64,000 nucleotides of DNA from JAGVSZ01 sp035456405 (GCA_035456405.1 DATIDG010000021.1:1-64000), one strand, 5' to 3'; counted from the stretch's first letter, positions 34,057 through 43,014 are shown. Notes: generated by a model not told the origin, from the sequence alone. Made by a program: numbers and translations.

Positions 34057-35721
34057 ATGGCAGCGAGTTTTCCGCCCTATCTCCTCGAGATCCTGTGGAA
34101 CCGGCTGCTTGCGCTCGCGGAGGAGCAAGGCCAGGTTCTGATGCGAACCGCTTTCTCGACGATCGTCCGCGAGGCCGGTGACCTCTCGGCGGCGATCTTC
34201 GACCGCAGGGGGCGGATGGTGGCCCAGGCGCGCACGGGCACGCCGGGGCATGTCAACACGATGGCGCTGGGGATGCGGTTCTTCCTCGAGGCGTTCCCGC
34301 TGGACTCCATCGATCCGGGCGACGTGCTGCTCTCGAACGATCCCTACAGGCTTGCCGGGCAACTCAACGACATGTGCCTCGTGACTCCGGCGTTCCACAA
34401 GGGTCAGTGCGTCGGATTCTTCGCGAGCTGCTGTCACATGGTGGATGTCGGTGGCGTCGGGCTGACCGCGGATGCGCGCAACGTGTTCGAGGAGGGGTTG
34501 CACGTTCCGTTCTGCAAGTTTCTCGTCCGCGGTGCCGAGAACCGCGACGTGTTCAACTTCATCCGCGCCAACGTCCGTACCCCGCGAGAGGTGATGGGGG
34601 ATCTTTACGCACAGGTCGCGGCCGGAGAGGTCGGGGCGCGGCGCCTTGCACAGCTCCTCGAGGAGTTCGACCTCCCCGACATCGAGTCGCTCTCCGATGA
34701 GATCGTGAATCGATCCGAGGCCGCGGTGCGCGCCGCGGTCCAGTCGTTTCCGGAGGGCAGGTTCCGGTACGGCTGCGAGAACGACGGCTTCGAGAAACCG
34801 CTCCACATCCAGGTCGAGATCTTCCGGGACGCCGATCGCCTCGTCGTCGACTTCGATGGCACGGACCCCAGCGTCGACCGCGGTATCAACGTGCCGCTTG
34901 CGTACACGACCGCCTACTCGTGCTACGCGGTCAAGTGCGTGATCGCGCCCGATGTGCCGAACAACGAGGGCAGCTTTCTTCCGATCGAAATCCGCGCGCC
35001 GCGGGGTTCACTGCTCCACCCGGTCCATCCGGCCCCGACCGCCGCGCGCCACATCATCGGCCACTTTCTGCCGACCGTCGTGTTCGGCGCGCTCGAGCAA
35101 GCGCTTCCCGAGCGGGTACCCGCCGACAGCGCAGCCGGCCTGTGGGTGACGCAGCTCTGGGGCTTCGTGCGTCCCGACGAACCGTTCGCCTTCGCGTTCT
35201 TCTCCTGCGGCGGGATGGGGGCGAGACGCGACAAAGACGGGCTGTCGGTGACGTCGTTCCCGAGTGGGATCCAGAACGTCGCGACGGAGGTCATTGAGTC
35301 CGCCTCGCCGGTCGTCATGCGGCAGCGCGAGCTCCGGCCGGACTCGGGAGGGGGCGGGCGGTATCGGGGCGGGCTCGGACAGGTCGTTCGGTTCGAAGTT
35401 CGATCTCACGGCGCGTGCACGCTGTCGGGAATGTACGACCGTGTCCGGTTCGCACCGCGAGGCACTCAGGGCGGGCGCAGCGGCGCTCCCGGTGCGGTGC
35501 TTGGAGGGGCGGGGCGGGTGCTTCCTTCCAAGGGGCGCGTCACGATTGATTCGGGGGAGCTCATCACGCTCGAGTTGCCCGGCGGGGGTGGTTTTGGAGA
35601 TCCGCGCGAGCGTCCGCGTGATGCGATCGAGTCGGATCTGCTGGAAGGGTACGTGACGCGGGCGGAAGCTGAGCGGTTGTATGGAAGCACGGGGCAGGCT
35701 GGTTCGAAAGCGACGGAGTGA
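34057..35721 (+). CDS. hyuB: Hydantoinase/oxoprolinase family protein, subunit B (HyuB)
   Basis: 554 residues from ATG at 34057 behind a good AACGGAGGTCAGG ribosome-binding site. Signature segments are PPYLLEILWNRLLALAEEQG, RTAFSTIVREAGDLSAAIFD, GTPGHVNTMALG, LLSNDPYRLAGQLNDMCLVTP and, near the end, ELPGGGGFGDPRERP. It is the partner of HyuA and supplies the hydrolase half of the ATP-dependent enzyme. An in-frame extension upstream runs through hyuA and is not real. Confidence 0.93.
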   Translation: MAASFPPYLLEILWNRLLALAEEQGQVLMRTAFSTIVREAGDLSAAIFDRRGRMVAQARTGTPGHVNTMALGMRFFLEAFPLDSIDPGDVLLSNDPYRLAGQLNDMCLVTPAFHKGQCVGFFASCCHMVDVGGVGLTADARNVFEEGLHVPFCKFLVRGAENRDVFNFIRANVRTPREVMGDLYAQVAAGEVGARRLAQLLEEFDLPDIESLSDEIVNRSEAAVRAAVQSFPEGRFRYGCENDGFEKPLHIQVEIFRDADRLVVDFDGTDPSVDRGINVPLAYTTAYSCYAVKCVIAPDVPNNEGSFLPIEIRAPRGSLLHPVHPAPTAARHIIGHFLPTVVFGALEQALPERVPADSAAGLWVTQLWGFVRPDEPFAFAFFSCGGMGARRDKDGLSVTSFPSGIQNVATEVIESASPVVMRQRELRPDSGGGGRYRGGLGQVVRFEVRSHGACTLSGMYDRVRFAPRGTQGGRSGAPGAVLGGAGRVLPSKGRVTIDSGELITLELPGGGGFGDPRERPRDAIESDLLEGYVTRAEAERLYGSTGQAGSKATE

Positions 35722-35760
35722 TCGTTTGGAATTGCCAATGCGACAGAAAAGGAGCGCAAC

Positions 35761-36891
35761 ATGAGGATCGGGAAGCTGTTCACTGCGGTTGCGATGGCGG
35801 GCGCGCTTATGGGCGCGCTGCCGGCCCACGCGCAGGACATCAAGCTGGGCGTGGTCGCCGGGATGTCCGGACCCGGCACTTCGTACGGCATCGGTATCCG
35901 CCAGGGTGCGGAGATGGCGGTGAAGGAGATCAACGCCGCCGGAGGGATCAAGGGGCGGAAGATCGCGCTCGTGGTGGTGGACGATGCCAGCAATCCGGCC
36001 CAGTCGGTCACCGCCATGCAGCGGCTGGCGAGTGACCGGGTCGATCTGATCGTCGGGGGATGGGGAAGCTCCCAGGTCCTCGCCAACATGGAAGTCGCCG
36101 AACGGGCCGGCATCCCGTACATCGTGGTCGGCGCGACGAACCCGAAGATCACCACCGACAAGAACAAGTGGACCTATCGGGTGATCTTCACGGATTCGGT
36201 GCAGGCCGAGCAGATCGCCGATGCGGCGGTGAAGCGCCTCGGGATGAAGCGGATCGCTGTCATCCACGACGCCAACGACTATGGCGTGGGCAATCGCGAT
36301 GTGTTCCTCGCGAGCCTGAAGAAGCTCGGGCAGGAGCCCGTGACCGTCGTCTCCTATCAGACCGCGGACAAGGACTTCACCGCGCAGCTCAGCCGGATCA
36401 GGGAGGCCAACCCTGACGGGCTGGCGGTGTTCGGTACGCTGCCCGCCGCACCCGCCATCATGAATCAGGCGCGCGACCTCGGCATCAAGGCGCGCTTCAT
36501 CGGCACGGGGGGCCTGGCGAACGAGAACTTGATGACCCTGGCGCCGAAGGCTTCGGATGGCACGGTGCTGACGACCTACTTCCACGAGGACGTGGACGCC
36601 GAGGCAAGGGCCTGGGCGGACCGTTACGTGAAGGAGTTCAGCGGGGGCTCGCAGCCGCCCCGTCCGGTGCTCGCCGCCTGGGAATACCGCGCGATCAAAT
36701 TCATCGCGGCCCCGTGCCTCGAGCGCGTCGGAACCGACAAGGACAAGCTCCGCGAGTGCATCGGCAGCTGGAAGGGCAGGCTGTTCAGCGTGCCCGGGGA
36801 GGCGCACTTCGACAAGACCGGCCAGCTGATCCAGCAGTCGGTGCTCGTCGAGGTCGGCAACGGGGCGTTCCAGGCGTTCAAGGGCAAGTAG
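35761..36891 (+). CDS. Branched-chain-amino-acid-type ABC transporter substrate-binding protein
   Basis: 376 residues with a signal peptide (AGALMGALPAHA-QD). The mature part shows the LivJ/LivK fold (Peripla_BP_6): IKLGVVAGMSGPGTSYGIGIRQGAEMA, INAAGGIKGRKI, and ADKDFTAQLSRIREANPDGLAVFG. It binds the substrate for the permease encoded next. AAAAGGAGCG gives a strong ribosome-binding site. The receptor is placed directly after hyuB, so the imported ligand is probably the hydantoinase substrate or its precursor rather than a branched-chain amino acid. Confidence 0.93.
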   Translation: MRIGKLFTAVAMAGALMGALPAHAQDIKLGVVAGMSGPGTSYGIGIRQGAEMAVKEINAAGGIKGRKIALVVVDDASNPAQSVTAMQRLASDRVDLIVGGWGSSQVLANMEVAERAGIPYIVVGATNPKITTDKNKWTYRVIFTDSVQAEQIADAAVKRLGMKRIAVIHDANDYGVGNRDVFLASLKKLGQEPVTVVSYQTADKDFTAQLSRIREANPDGLAVFGTLPAAPAIMNQARDLGIKARFIGTGGLANENLMTLAPKASDGTVLTTYFHEDVDAEARAWADRYVKEFSGGSQPPRPVLAAWEYRAIKFIAAPCLERVGTDKDKLRECIGSWKGRLFSVPGEAHFDKTGQLIQQSVLVEVGNGAFQAFKGK

Positions 36892-36909
36892 ACCCAGTAG
36901 CTGCCGGCC

Positions 36910-37773
36910 GTGTTCGCGCAGATCGTCATCGGCGGGTTTGCCACCGGCTGCATCTACGCGGTAGTGGGCTTGGGCTTCACGCTCGTCTACCGCACGCTCC
37001 GGATGGTGAACTTCGCCCAGGGACACGTCTTCATGGCCGGCACGTTCCTGGGTCTCGTGATCGCGGAGCGCGCGAATCTGCCCGCTCTGCCGCTGCTGCT
37101 GGTGGTCGGCGCGGTCGCCTTCGGGGTGGGGGTGGTTCTCGAGCGGGCGGTGTTCCGGCGCCTGTACCACAACCACGAGGTGTTCATCGTGGGGTCGATC
37201 GGTCTCGGGATCGTGCTGATGAACGGTGTCCGGGTGCTGTTTCCGGAGCCGGTACCGTTTCCGAAAGTCTTCGGCACAAACGTGGTGGAGATTGGGACGG
37301 CTCGAATCCAGGAGGCGAACCTGTGGGTCGTGGCCTGCACGATCGCCCTCGTCCTGTTGTTGCACGTCATGTTCACCTACACGCGAGTCGGACGTGGGCT
37401 GCGTGCGGTCGCCGCCGACGCGGAGATCGCAGGGGCGGTGGGGGTCAACGTCAAACGTGCGATCGCGCTCACGTTCGGCCTGAGCTTCGCTGTCGCGGCT
37501 ATCGCCGGCGTGCTGATCGGACCGCTCTACTTCGTCTCCTTTGATATGGGCGACATGGTCGGTCTGAAGGCGTTCAGCGCGGCCGTGTTCGGAGGCATCA
37601 ACAGCATCCCGGGGACCATTCTCGGCGGCGTGGTCATCGGCGTGCTCGAGAACCTCGCCGGTGGGTATATCTCGTCCGCATACAAGGATCTCGTCGCGTT
37701 CGTCATCCTCCTGGTGATGCTCGTATGGCGCCCCACGGGACTGCTCGGGCGCGAGACACCGGTCAAGGTCTGA
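36910..37773 (+). CDS. Liv-type ABC transporter permease (LivH)
   Basis: 287 residues starting at GTG 36910. About eight hydrophobic helices and the LivH pattern GFATGCIYAVVGLGFTLVYR, MVNFAQGHVFMAGTF and the coupling-helix region RAVAADAEIAGAVGVNVKRA are present, followed by KAFSAAVFGGINSIPGTILGG. It forms the membrane channel with LivM, encoded 2 nt downstream. Confidence 0.94.
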   Translation: MFAQIVIGGFATGCIYAVVGLGFTLVYRTLRMVNFAQGHVFMAGTFLGLVIAERANLPALPLLLVVGAVAFGVGVVLERAVFRRLYHNHEVFIVGSIGLGIVLMNGVRVLFPEPVPFPKVFGTNVVEIGTARIQEANLWVVACTIALVLLLHVMFTYTRVGRGLRAVAADAEIAGAVGVNVKRAIALTFGLSFAVAAIAGVLIGPLYFVSFDMGDMVGLKAFSAAVFGGINSIPGTILGGVVIGVLENLAGGYISSAYKDLVAFVILLVMLVWRPTGLLGRETPVKV

Positions 37774-37775
37774 CA

Positions 37776-38729
37776 ATGCGTGGCGCACCCGCCAGATGGC
37801 TGGTACTCGGCACTGCCCTTGCCGCGTTGCTCGCCATACCCTCAGTGGCACCTCAGTACGTCGTCCACGTCGCCAATTTTGTCCTGATCTACACGCTTCC
37901 CGTGATCGGGCTCGGTTTTCTTACCGGCTTCACCGGTCGCGTGTCGCTCGCGCAAGGTGCACTCTTCGGGGCCGGGGCGTACACTACGGCGCTGCTCGCC
38001 ACGAAGTTCGGATGGGCGCCGCTGGCGACGTTCGTCCCGTCCATCCTCTTCACGGTAGTTCTCGCGGTCGCGCTCGGTGGGCCGGCGGTACGTCTCGCCG
38101 GCCTGTACTTCGTCATGGCCACGATCGGCATTCAGCAGATCGTATGGATCGTGCTCATGAACTGGATCGAGCTCACCAACGGACCGCAAGGAGTGCGTTC
38201 GATCCCGCCGATCGGGCTCGGAGGCCACGCGCTCGAAACCCCGCAGCAGTTCTACTATCTGGCACTCGCCATGGCGCTCCTGTCATACGGCCTGGCGAAG
38301 CGCGTGGTGGCTAGTCGCCTGGGGCTTTTCCTGCGCGCGCTGAGCGACGACCAGCTCGCGGCGTCGTCGGTGGCGGTGGAGGTGGGGCGGGCGAAGGTGA
38401 CCGCGCTCGCCCTGTCCGCCGCGTGGGCGGGCGCCGGCGGCTTCCTCTACGCGCATTACGTGAGATTCATTCACCCGGACATGTTCGGGCTAGAGCCGTC
38501 GGTGCTCTTCCTCGTGATGAGCATGTTCGGCGGCTATCGCTCGATCGAGGGCATGATCGTCGCGACGGCGGTGCTGGAGTCAGCCACCGAGTACCTGCGC
38601 CCGTTCGGCGAGTTCCGGATGATCGTCTACGGGCTGCTTCTCCTGCTGGGGATGATGTTCTTTCCGCGGGGCATCCTGACACTCGTTCCCCGAAGATCGG
38701 CCCCCTCCCCGGCGCACGGGAAGGCTTGA
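37776..38729 (+). CDS. Liv-type ABC transporter permease (LivM)
   Basis: 317 residues from ATG at 37776. Typical segments are GLGFLTGFTGRVSLAQGALFGAGAYTTALL, the coupling helix GLFLRALSDDQLAASSVAVEV and MSMFGGYRSIEGMIVATAVL. Roughly nine membrane helices are visible. Its stop codon TGA shares a base with the livG start (TGATG), giving translational coupling. Confidence 0.94.
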   Translation: MRGAPARWLVLGTALAALLAIPSVAPQYVVHVANFVLIYTLPVIGLGFLTGFTGRVSLAQGALFGAGAYTTALLATKFGWAPLATFVPSILFTVVLAVALGGPAVRLAGLYFVMATIGIQQIVWIVLMNWIELTNGPQGVRSIPPIGLGGHALETPQQFYYLALAMALLSYGLAKRVVASRLGLFLRALSDDQLAASSVAVEVGRAKVTALALSAAWAGAGGFLYAHYVRFIHPDMFGLEPSVLFLVMSMFGGYRSIEGMIVATAVLESATEYLRPFGEFRMIVYGLLLLLGMMFFPRGILTLVPRRSAPSPAHGKA

Positions 38730-39517
38730 TGAGGCTGCTCGAAGCCTCGAAGGTGTCCCTGGCGTTCCGAGGCGTGCGCGCCCTGGTGGATATCGACCTG
38801 TGGATCGATAACGGCGAGCTGCTCGGGATCATCGGTCCGAACGGATCCGGCAAGAGCACGCTCTTCAACGTCCTTTCGGGCATCTACCGCGCGGATCGAG
38901 GCTCGATCCACTTTAATGGCGAACGAATCGAAGGTCTCGGGCCGGCCCAGGTCGTTCGCCGCGGCATCGCCCGGACGTTCCAGAACAAGCGGCTGTTCGG
39001 GACGATGACCGTGCTTGAGAACGTCACCGTCGCTGCATTGAAGGGAAGGGGAGGATCGGCTCTGGGTGACGTGTTCGCACTTCGACGTTCGCGCAACGCG
39101 ATCAGGGCCGCCAAGGACATCGCAGAGGAATGCCTAGACCGGGTGCGACTCGCCGACTGGAGCAATGCGCTGGCCAAGGACCTCCCCTACGGCGCGCAGA
39201 ACCGCCTGGAGATCGCGCGTGCCCTCGCGCTGGAGCCGAGGTTGCTCTTGCTCGACGAGCCGGCAGCGGGATTGAACCCTGCGGAGCGCTCGGAACTGCA
39301 GGAGTTGATCCGCGGCGTCCATCGCCAAGGGGTGACCATCGCGCTCGTCGAGCACGACGTGCGGATGGTCACTGGGCTCTGCCCGCGAGTGGTGGTGCTC
39401 GACCACGGCGAGAAGATTGCCGACGGGGCCTCGACCTCCGTGGTCACGTCCCCACACGTCCTCGCGGCGTACTTTGGTGGCGAAGAGCTTGAGGAGGACG
39501 CGCGTGATGCCGTCTGA
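38729..39517 (+). CDS. Liv-type ABC transporter ATPase (LivG)
   Basis: 262 residues. Walker A is GPNGSGKSTL, the Q-loop region reads GIARTFQNKRLFGTMTV, and LLLLDEPAAGLNPAE is Walker B. The signature is degenerate: the usual LSxGxQ is replaced by LPYGAQNRLEIARAL, which is normal for LivG. The switch His is in LVEHDVRMV. It energises the LivHM permease together with LivF, whose start lies 11 nt inside this gene. Confidence 0.94.
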   Translation: MRLLEASKVSLAFRGVRALVDIDLWIDNGELLGIIGPNGSGKSTLFNVLSGIYRADRGSIHFNGERIEGLGPAQVVRRGIARTFQNKRLFGTMTVLENVTVAALKGRGGSALGDVFALRRSRNAIRAAKDIAEECLDRVRLADWSNALAKDLPYGAQNRLEIARALALEPRLLLLDEPAAGLNPAERSELQELIRGVHRQGVTIALVEHDVRMVTGLCPRVVVLDHGEKIADGASTSVVTSPHVLAAYFGGEELEEDARDAV

Positions 39518-40241
39518 GGCGATCGCACGCGACCCTATCCTGGCCACCCGGGACTTGCACGTGTACTACGGCAAGGTCCACGCGGTTCAAGGCGTGTCGC
39601 TGGAGGTGCACCCCGGCGAAGCGGTTGCGGTCCTCGGCGCGAACGGCGCCGGCAAGAGTTCGATCATCCGGTCACTCGTAGGGCTGACGCCCGTCGGCGG
39701 CGGAGCGATCCTGCTGCGCGGGCAGCGCATCGAAGCACTGCCGAGCGAAGCGCGCGTCAGGCTGGGAATCGCGTACGTGCCTGAGGGCCGGCGGGTGTTC
39801 GGCGACTTGAGCGTGCACGAGAATCTGCTGATGGGCGCGTACGTGATCCGGGACCGCACGCAGATCAAGCAGAGCCTCGACGAGGTCTACGAGCTCTTCC
39901 CCCGCCTCAAGGAGCGCACGGGACAGCTTGCGGCGACCCTGTCGGGCGGTGAGCAACAGATGCTGGCGATCGGTCGCGCGCTCGTCCGGGAGCCCGATGT
40001 GCTGCTCCTGGACGAACCGTCGCTCGGCCTCGCACCCGTGATGATCAAGGTGATCTACGAGACACTGTCCCGGATTCGCAAGCGGGGCATGACACTCCTC
40101 CTCGCCGAGCAGAGCGCGCACATCGCGCTCAAGATCGCCGATCGGGCGTACGTGCTCGAGACGGGACGCGCCACCTACTCGGGAGGAGCGGCCGCGCTCA
40201 GAACGGATCGAGCGCTGCGCGAATCCTATCTCGGCGCTTAG
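39507..40241 (+). CDS. Liv-type ABC transporter ATPase (LivF)
   Basis: 244 residues from ATG at 39507. Walker A GANGAGKSS, the LivF hallmark YVPEGRRVFGDLSVHENLLMGAY, signature LSGGEQQMLAIGRAL, Walker B LLLLDEPSLGLAP and switch region LLAEQS are present. In LivF the switch His is commonly Gln, as here. It completes a five-component importer (receptor, two permeases, two ATPases). Confidence 0.94.
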   Translation: MPSEAIARDPILATRDLHVYYGKVHAVQGVSLEVHPGEAVAVLGANGAGKSSIIRSLVGLTPVGGGAILLRGQRIEALPSEARVRLGIAYVPEGRRVFGDLSVHENLLMGAYVIRDRTQIKQSLDEVYELFPRLKERTGQLAATLSGGEQQMLAIGRALVREPDVLLLDEPSLGLAPVMIKVIYETLSRIRKRGMTLLLAEQSAHIALKIADRAYVLETGRATYSGGAAALRTDRALRESYLGA

Positions 40242-40265
40242 CGCGCCGCCCTGCGGAGCCACACG

Positions 40266-41405
40266 ATGAAGATCGAAGAGATCAAGGCCTACCCGCTTTC
40301 TTTCCCCGTCTCCGCTGCGGGCGGGGTCAGGCTGGGGATCGGTCGCACAGTAAAGCGGGACACGGTCGTCGTAAGAGTGCGGACGGACGACGGACTGATC
40401 GGCTGGGGCGAGTCACACCACGGACGTGCGCCCGGTGCGGTCGCGCACCTGGTGAACACGACGCTTGGCCAGCTGGTCACCGGCATGGATGCGGCGGACG
40501 TGGTCGGCGTCTGGGGGCGCATCTACAAGATGCAGCTCTCGAGCCACGGCATGGGCGCGGCGGCGGCCATCGGGATGAGCGGTATCGACATGGCCTTGTG
40601 GGATATCCGTGCCAAGGCAGCCGGCTGGCCCTTGTACCGCCTTCTCGGCGGGCACTCCAAGGCGATCCCCGCATACGCCGGCGGCATTTCGCTCGGGTTT
40701 CAACCGCCTTCCGAGCTCGTCGCGGAGGCGGAGGGCCTCGTGGGGAGAGGCTATCGCGCCCTGAAGCTCAGAGTCGGGGATACCTGGCGCGCCGACGTTG
40801 AACGCGTCGAGGCCGTGCGCAAAGCGCTAGGTGGAGAGGTGGAGGTCCTCGTTGACGCCAACACGAACTATAGTGTGGCCGACGCGCGCCAGGTCATGGC
40901 CTCGTACGATGCGCTGCGTGTCGGGTGGCTCGAAGAACCGTTCCCGCCGCACGACTATCGGAGTTACCGGATGGCCGCACGGTTCGGCATAACGCCGCTT
41001 GCCGCCGGCGAGAACCACTACACGCGGTTCGAGTTTCAGCGCGTGATCGAGGATCGCGTGATCTCCATCCTCCAGCCAGATCTCTCTAAGACTGGTGGGG
41101 TCACCGAAGCGTTGCGGATCGCGGCGCTGGCTTCGGCCTGGAAGCTGAGCGTCAATCCTCACACCTCGGCAACCGGATTGAACATGGCGACCACAGTTCA
41201 CTTCCTGGCGTCGATCGACAACGGCGGCTACTTCGAGGCGGACGCGTCAAGAGAGAACCTTTTCCGAGACAGACTCACGTCCAGACCCTATGAAGTCGAC
41301 CAGGGCGGGTGCGTCCGCCCACTGGAGGCCCCAGGCATCGGAATCGAGGTTGATGAGGACTTCATTCGGAGCCACCCCGTGATCGAAGGTCCAGGATACG
41401 TCTGA
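40266..41405 (+). CDS. Mandelate racemase/muconate lactonizing enzyme-family protein (enolase superfamily)
   Basis: 379 residues. The N-terminal capping domain (1-120) is followed by a TIM barrel. Metal ligands are D198 (VDANTN), E224 (LEEPF) and E249 (GEN). Acid/base candidates are K167 in K-L-R (a KxR rather than KxK motif) and the D272-H299 dyad (QPDLSKTGG, VNPHTS). The His-Asp dyad places it in the mandelate-racemase subgroup, which includes sugar-acid dehydratases and racemases. At the end of the operon it may racemise or dehydrate the imported compound. The exact substrate is unknown. Confidence 0.9.
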   Translation: MKIEEIKAYPLSFPVSAAGGVRLGIGRTVKRDTVVVRVRTDDGLIGWGESHHGRAPGAVAHLVNTTLGQLVTGMDAADVVGVWGRIYKMQLSSHGMGAAAAIGMSGIDMALWDIRAKAAGWPLYRLLGGHSKAIPAYAGGISLGFQPPSELVAEAEGLVGRGYRALKLRVGDTWRADVERVEAVRKALGGEVEVLVDANTNYSVADARQVMASYDALRVGWLEEPFPPHDYRSYRMAARFGITPLAAGENHYTRFEFQRVIEDRVISILQPDLSKTGGVTEALRIAALASAWKLSVNPHTSATGLNMATTVHFLASIDNGGYFEADASRENLFRDRLTSRPYEVDQGGCVRPLEAPGIGIEVDEDFIRSHPVIEGPGYV

Positions 41406-41661
41406 TCGACAATCAATATGTCGCTCAGGGATGGCTGAAGGATCGCGGTGACGGGAGCCGATGCGGCGCCGCCTTCGACACCAGCACCGTCGCCGCGTGC
41501 TCGTCGGGCGACACCGACGACGGGGTCATCGCCGTCTTCCTCTCGATCTTCAACGCACGCCGCGAGGGGAGCAGGACGCCCTGATCGGGCTCGATGAAGT
41601 GTGCTTCAGCGGCCGTGCAGGAATATCGATCACGGATACCTCCCGCTGCAACGCGGGAAGT
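41406..41661. other. 256-bp stretch with no supported gene
   Basis: Only biased, short frames are present. It separates the end of the catabolic operon from the terminal-repeat-like motifs at 41662-41703. Confidence 0.5.
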
Positions 41662-41703
41662 GTTACCCATGTGTCCGGTACGCCCTGTCACCCATGTGTC
41701 GGG
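41662..41703 (+). repeat. Pair of 17-bp direct repeats resembling IS21-family terminal repeats
   Basis: GTTACCCATGTGTCCGG (41662-41678) and GTCACCCATGTGTCGGG (41687-41703) differ at two positions and start 25 bp apart. IS21-family elements carry several such short repeats at their ends, and the ACCCATGTG-type word is familiar there. No istA or istB gene is in the window, so this would be a solo end or relic. The identification is tentative. Confidence 0.45.
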
Positions 41704-41945
41704 CCGCTCAGTTTAGTAATTGACTGATTCAACATCAATAACTGCAGGTTTATCGACCCAGAATCATCACCGTTACCCGGTCTGTTACCCGTGCTGATTG
41801 AACTCGCCTCTTTCGCCGGCCGATGCCGCATCAACATTGTCAGCGCTTCGTCAAGCGCGTCGAGAGGCGCATCAGCCAAGACCTCCGCTAAGGTGACTTT
41901 TCCGGTACTGAGCATCTGCTCAAGAGCCGTCTGAATCCGATTCAT
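41688..41945 (-). CDS. Small hypothetical protein, 85 aa, C-terminus supplied by the island repeat
   Basis: It starts at ATG 41945 (MNRIQTALEQMLSTGKVTLA); a helical segment EVLADAPLDALDEALTMLMRHRP follows. From about residue 47 the frame runs into the 96-bp direct repeat and ends at the IS21-like motif (PTHG). It lies 50 nt after the pseudopilin gene on the same strand. Probably the N-terminal part is native and the true C-terminus was replaced by the insertion. Function unknown. Confidence 0.45.
   Translation of the reverse strand: MNRIQTALEQMLSTGKVTLAEVLADAPLDALDEALTMLMRHRPAKEASSISTGNRPGNGDDSGSINLQLLMLNQSITKLSGPTHG
41711..41806 (+). repeat. Right copy of the 96-bp direct repeat
   Basis: It is the partner of 28801-28896, in the same orientation and 12.9 kb away. 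The two lose similarity at the same base (after AACTCG), so the boundary is sharp on this side. It overlaps the 3' part of a small minus-strand frame (41688-41945), supplying its last 40 or so residues. Confidence 0.85.
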
Positions 41946-41995
41946 CGTTTCCCGCTCGGTGGGCGCGCTCTCCGAACGATGCTCGTCTAGTGCGG

Positions 41996-42688
41996 CTAGA
42001 GGTTCTTGCAGAGAAGGTACTGTCTCGTACCGTCCTCGACGTAGTCCGTCGCCGCCGTGCTCGTGTTCGGGTTCGCGCTCGCCTGTAACTGGCCGCGGAG
42101 GATTCCGGCGCTGGGCCGCTGGTCGTCGAGCTGCGTGTCCACTGCGGTGGCGATCTTGTCCGGGATGTTCGACGAGCACACGATCAGGCCATTCAGATCC
42201 ATGCCGCCGGTTTGAACGCCGATGATGCCGCCGACTGCATTCGGCGGTTGCGTCGTGGAACCAGCGCCCTGGTTGGGACCCGCGACGAAACCCGCGATGC
42301 GCAGGTGCTGCCAGAAGTTCGTGTTCTCCTCGGCCGCCGTGACGGGGGCTGCCGGATGGTGCGGGACTGCCTTCGGGGTCATTGGGGTGCCGTTGTACCC
42401 TGCGCCGGCCGCGCCGACGACGCCGTCCTGGTTTCCGTTCGCGCCGCCGAAGTTCAGTCCCCAACGAGTCCGTGCCTGCCTGTCGTCTCCCGGCGCCGCC
42501 TTGTAGCGGTCCTGGTACGAGAAATAGGCGGCCGTAATGCCGTTGAAGTCGTTCACGACGTTCTTGATTCGGGCTTGGGTGATCATCTCCTGACCTTTGA
42601 GAATGCCGCCCAGCAGCAGGCCGATGATCACGAGCACGATCGCGATCTCGACCAGGGTGAAGCCCGATTGCCTGAGTTTCGTTTGCAT
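41996..42688 (-). CDS. Type IV pilin/type II secretion pseudopilin-like protein
   Basis: 230 residues from ATG at 42688, behind GCGAGGAGC. The short leader MQTKLRQSG precedes GFTLVEIAIVLVIIGLLLGG, a class III prepilin signal cut after Gly by PilD, with Glu5 of the mature protein present. The globular part has YQDRYKAAPGDD, Gly/Asn-rich loops and a C-terminal RQYLLCKNL; two Cys may form the D-loop. No other pilus or secretion gene is adjacent. A homologous protein is encoded divergently 327 bp away. Confidence 0.87.
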   Translation of the reverse strand: MQTKLRQSGFTLVEIAIVLVIIGLLLGGILKGQEMITQARIKNVVNDFNGITAAYFSYQDRYKAAPGDDRQARTRWGLNFGGANGNQDGVVGAAGAGYNGTPMTPKAVPHHPAAPVTAAEENTNFWQHLRIAGFVAGPNQGAGSTTQPPNAVGGIIGVQTGGMDLNGLIVCSSNIPDKIATAVDTQLDDQRPSAGILRGQLQASANPNTSTAATDYVEDGTRQYLLCKNL

Positions 42689-43014
42689 TGCTCCTCGCCA
42701 TGGCGCCCAGAAAGTTCTGGGGCCGCGCGGCCAACGAGGGCAGCAACTTGGATGCCAGCCCCTCCCCTCGAATGTGAAGGATCTCCGCGGCTCCGGACAC
42801 TTGCGTGTGACTAAAGGCACTCAGGCGGTCAGGCGTTACCACTTGAGCAGGCTCACGCTACGCACCACTGAGGTCGCTACGACTCGGCGGCGTGCCTTGC
42901 ACCAGGCCGGCTACGAGAACCGCGATGCGGTGCGACAGCCAACAATTGCCGCTTCCTTGCACGATTGGTCGCGGCTTGCCATCGATCTAGCATTCCTATT
43001 GCTCTATCTCATCC
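42689..43014. other. 326-bp divergent intergenic region between two pseudopilin genes
   Basis: It must hold promoters for both divergent genes. AT-rich sequence near 42985-43010 (CTAGCATTCCTATTGCTCTAT) may include one, but no clear -35/-10 pair is seen. I find no gene here. Confidence 0.45.
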
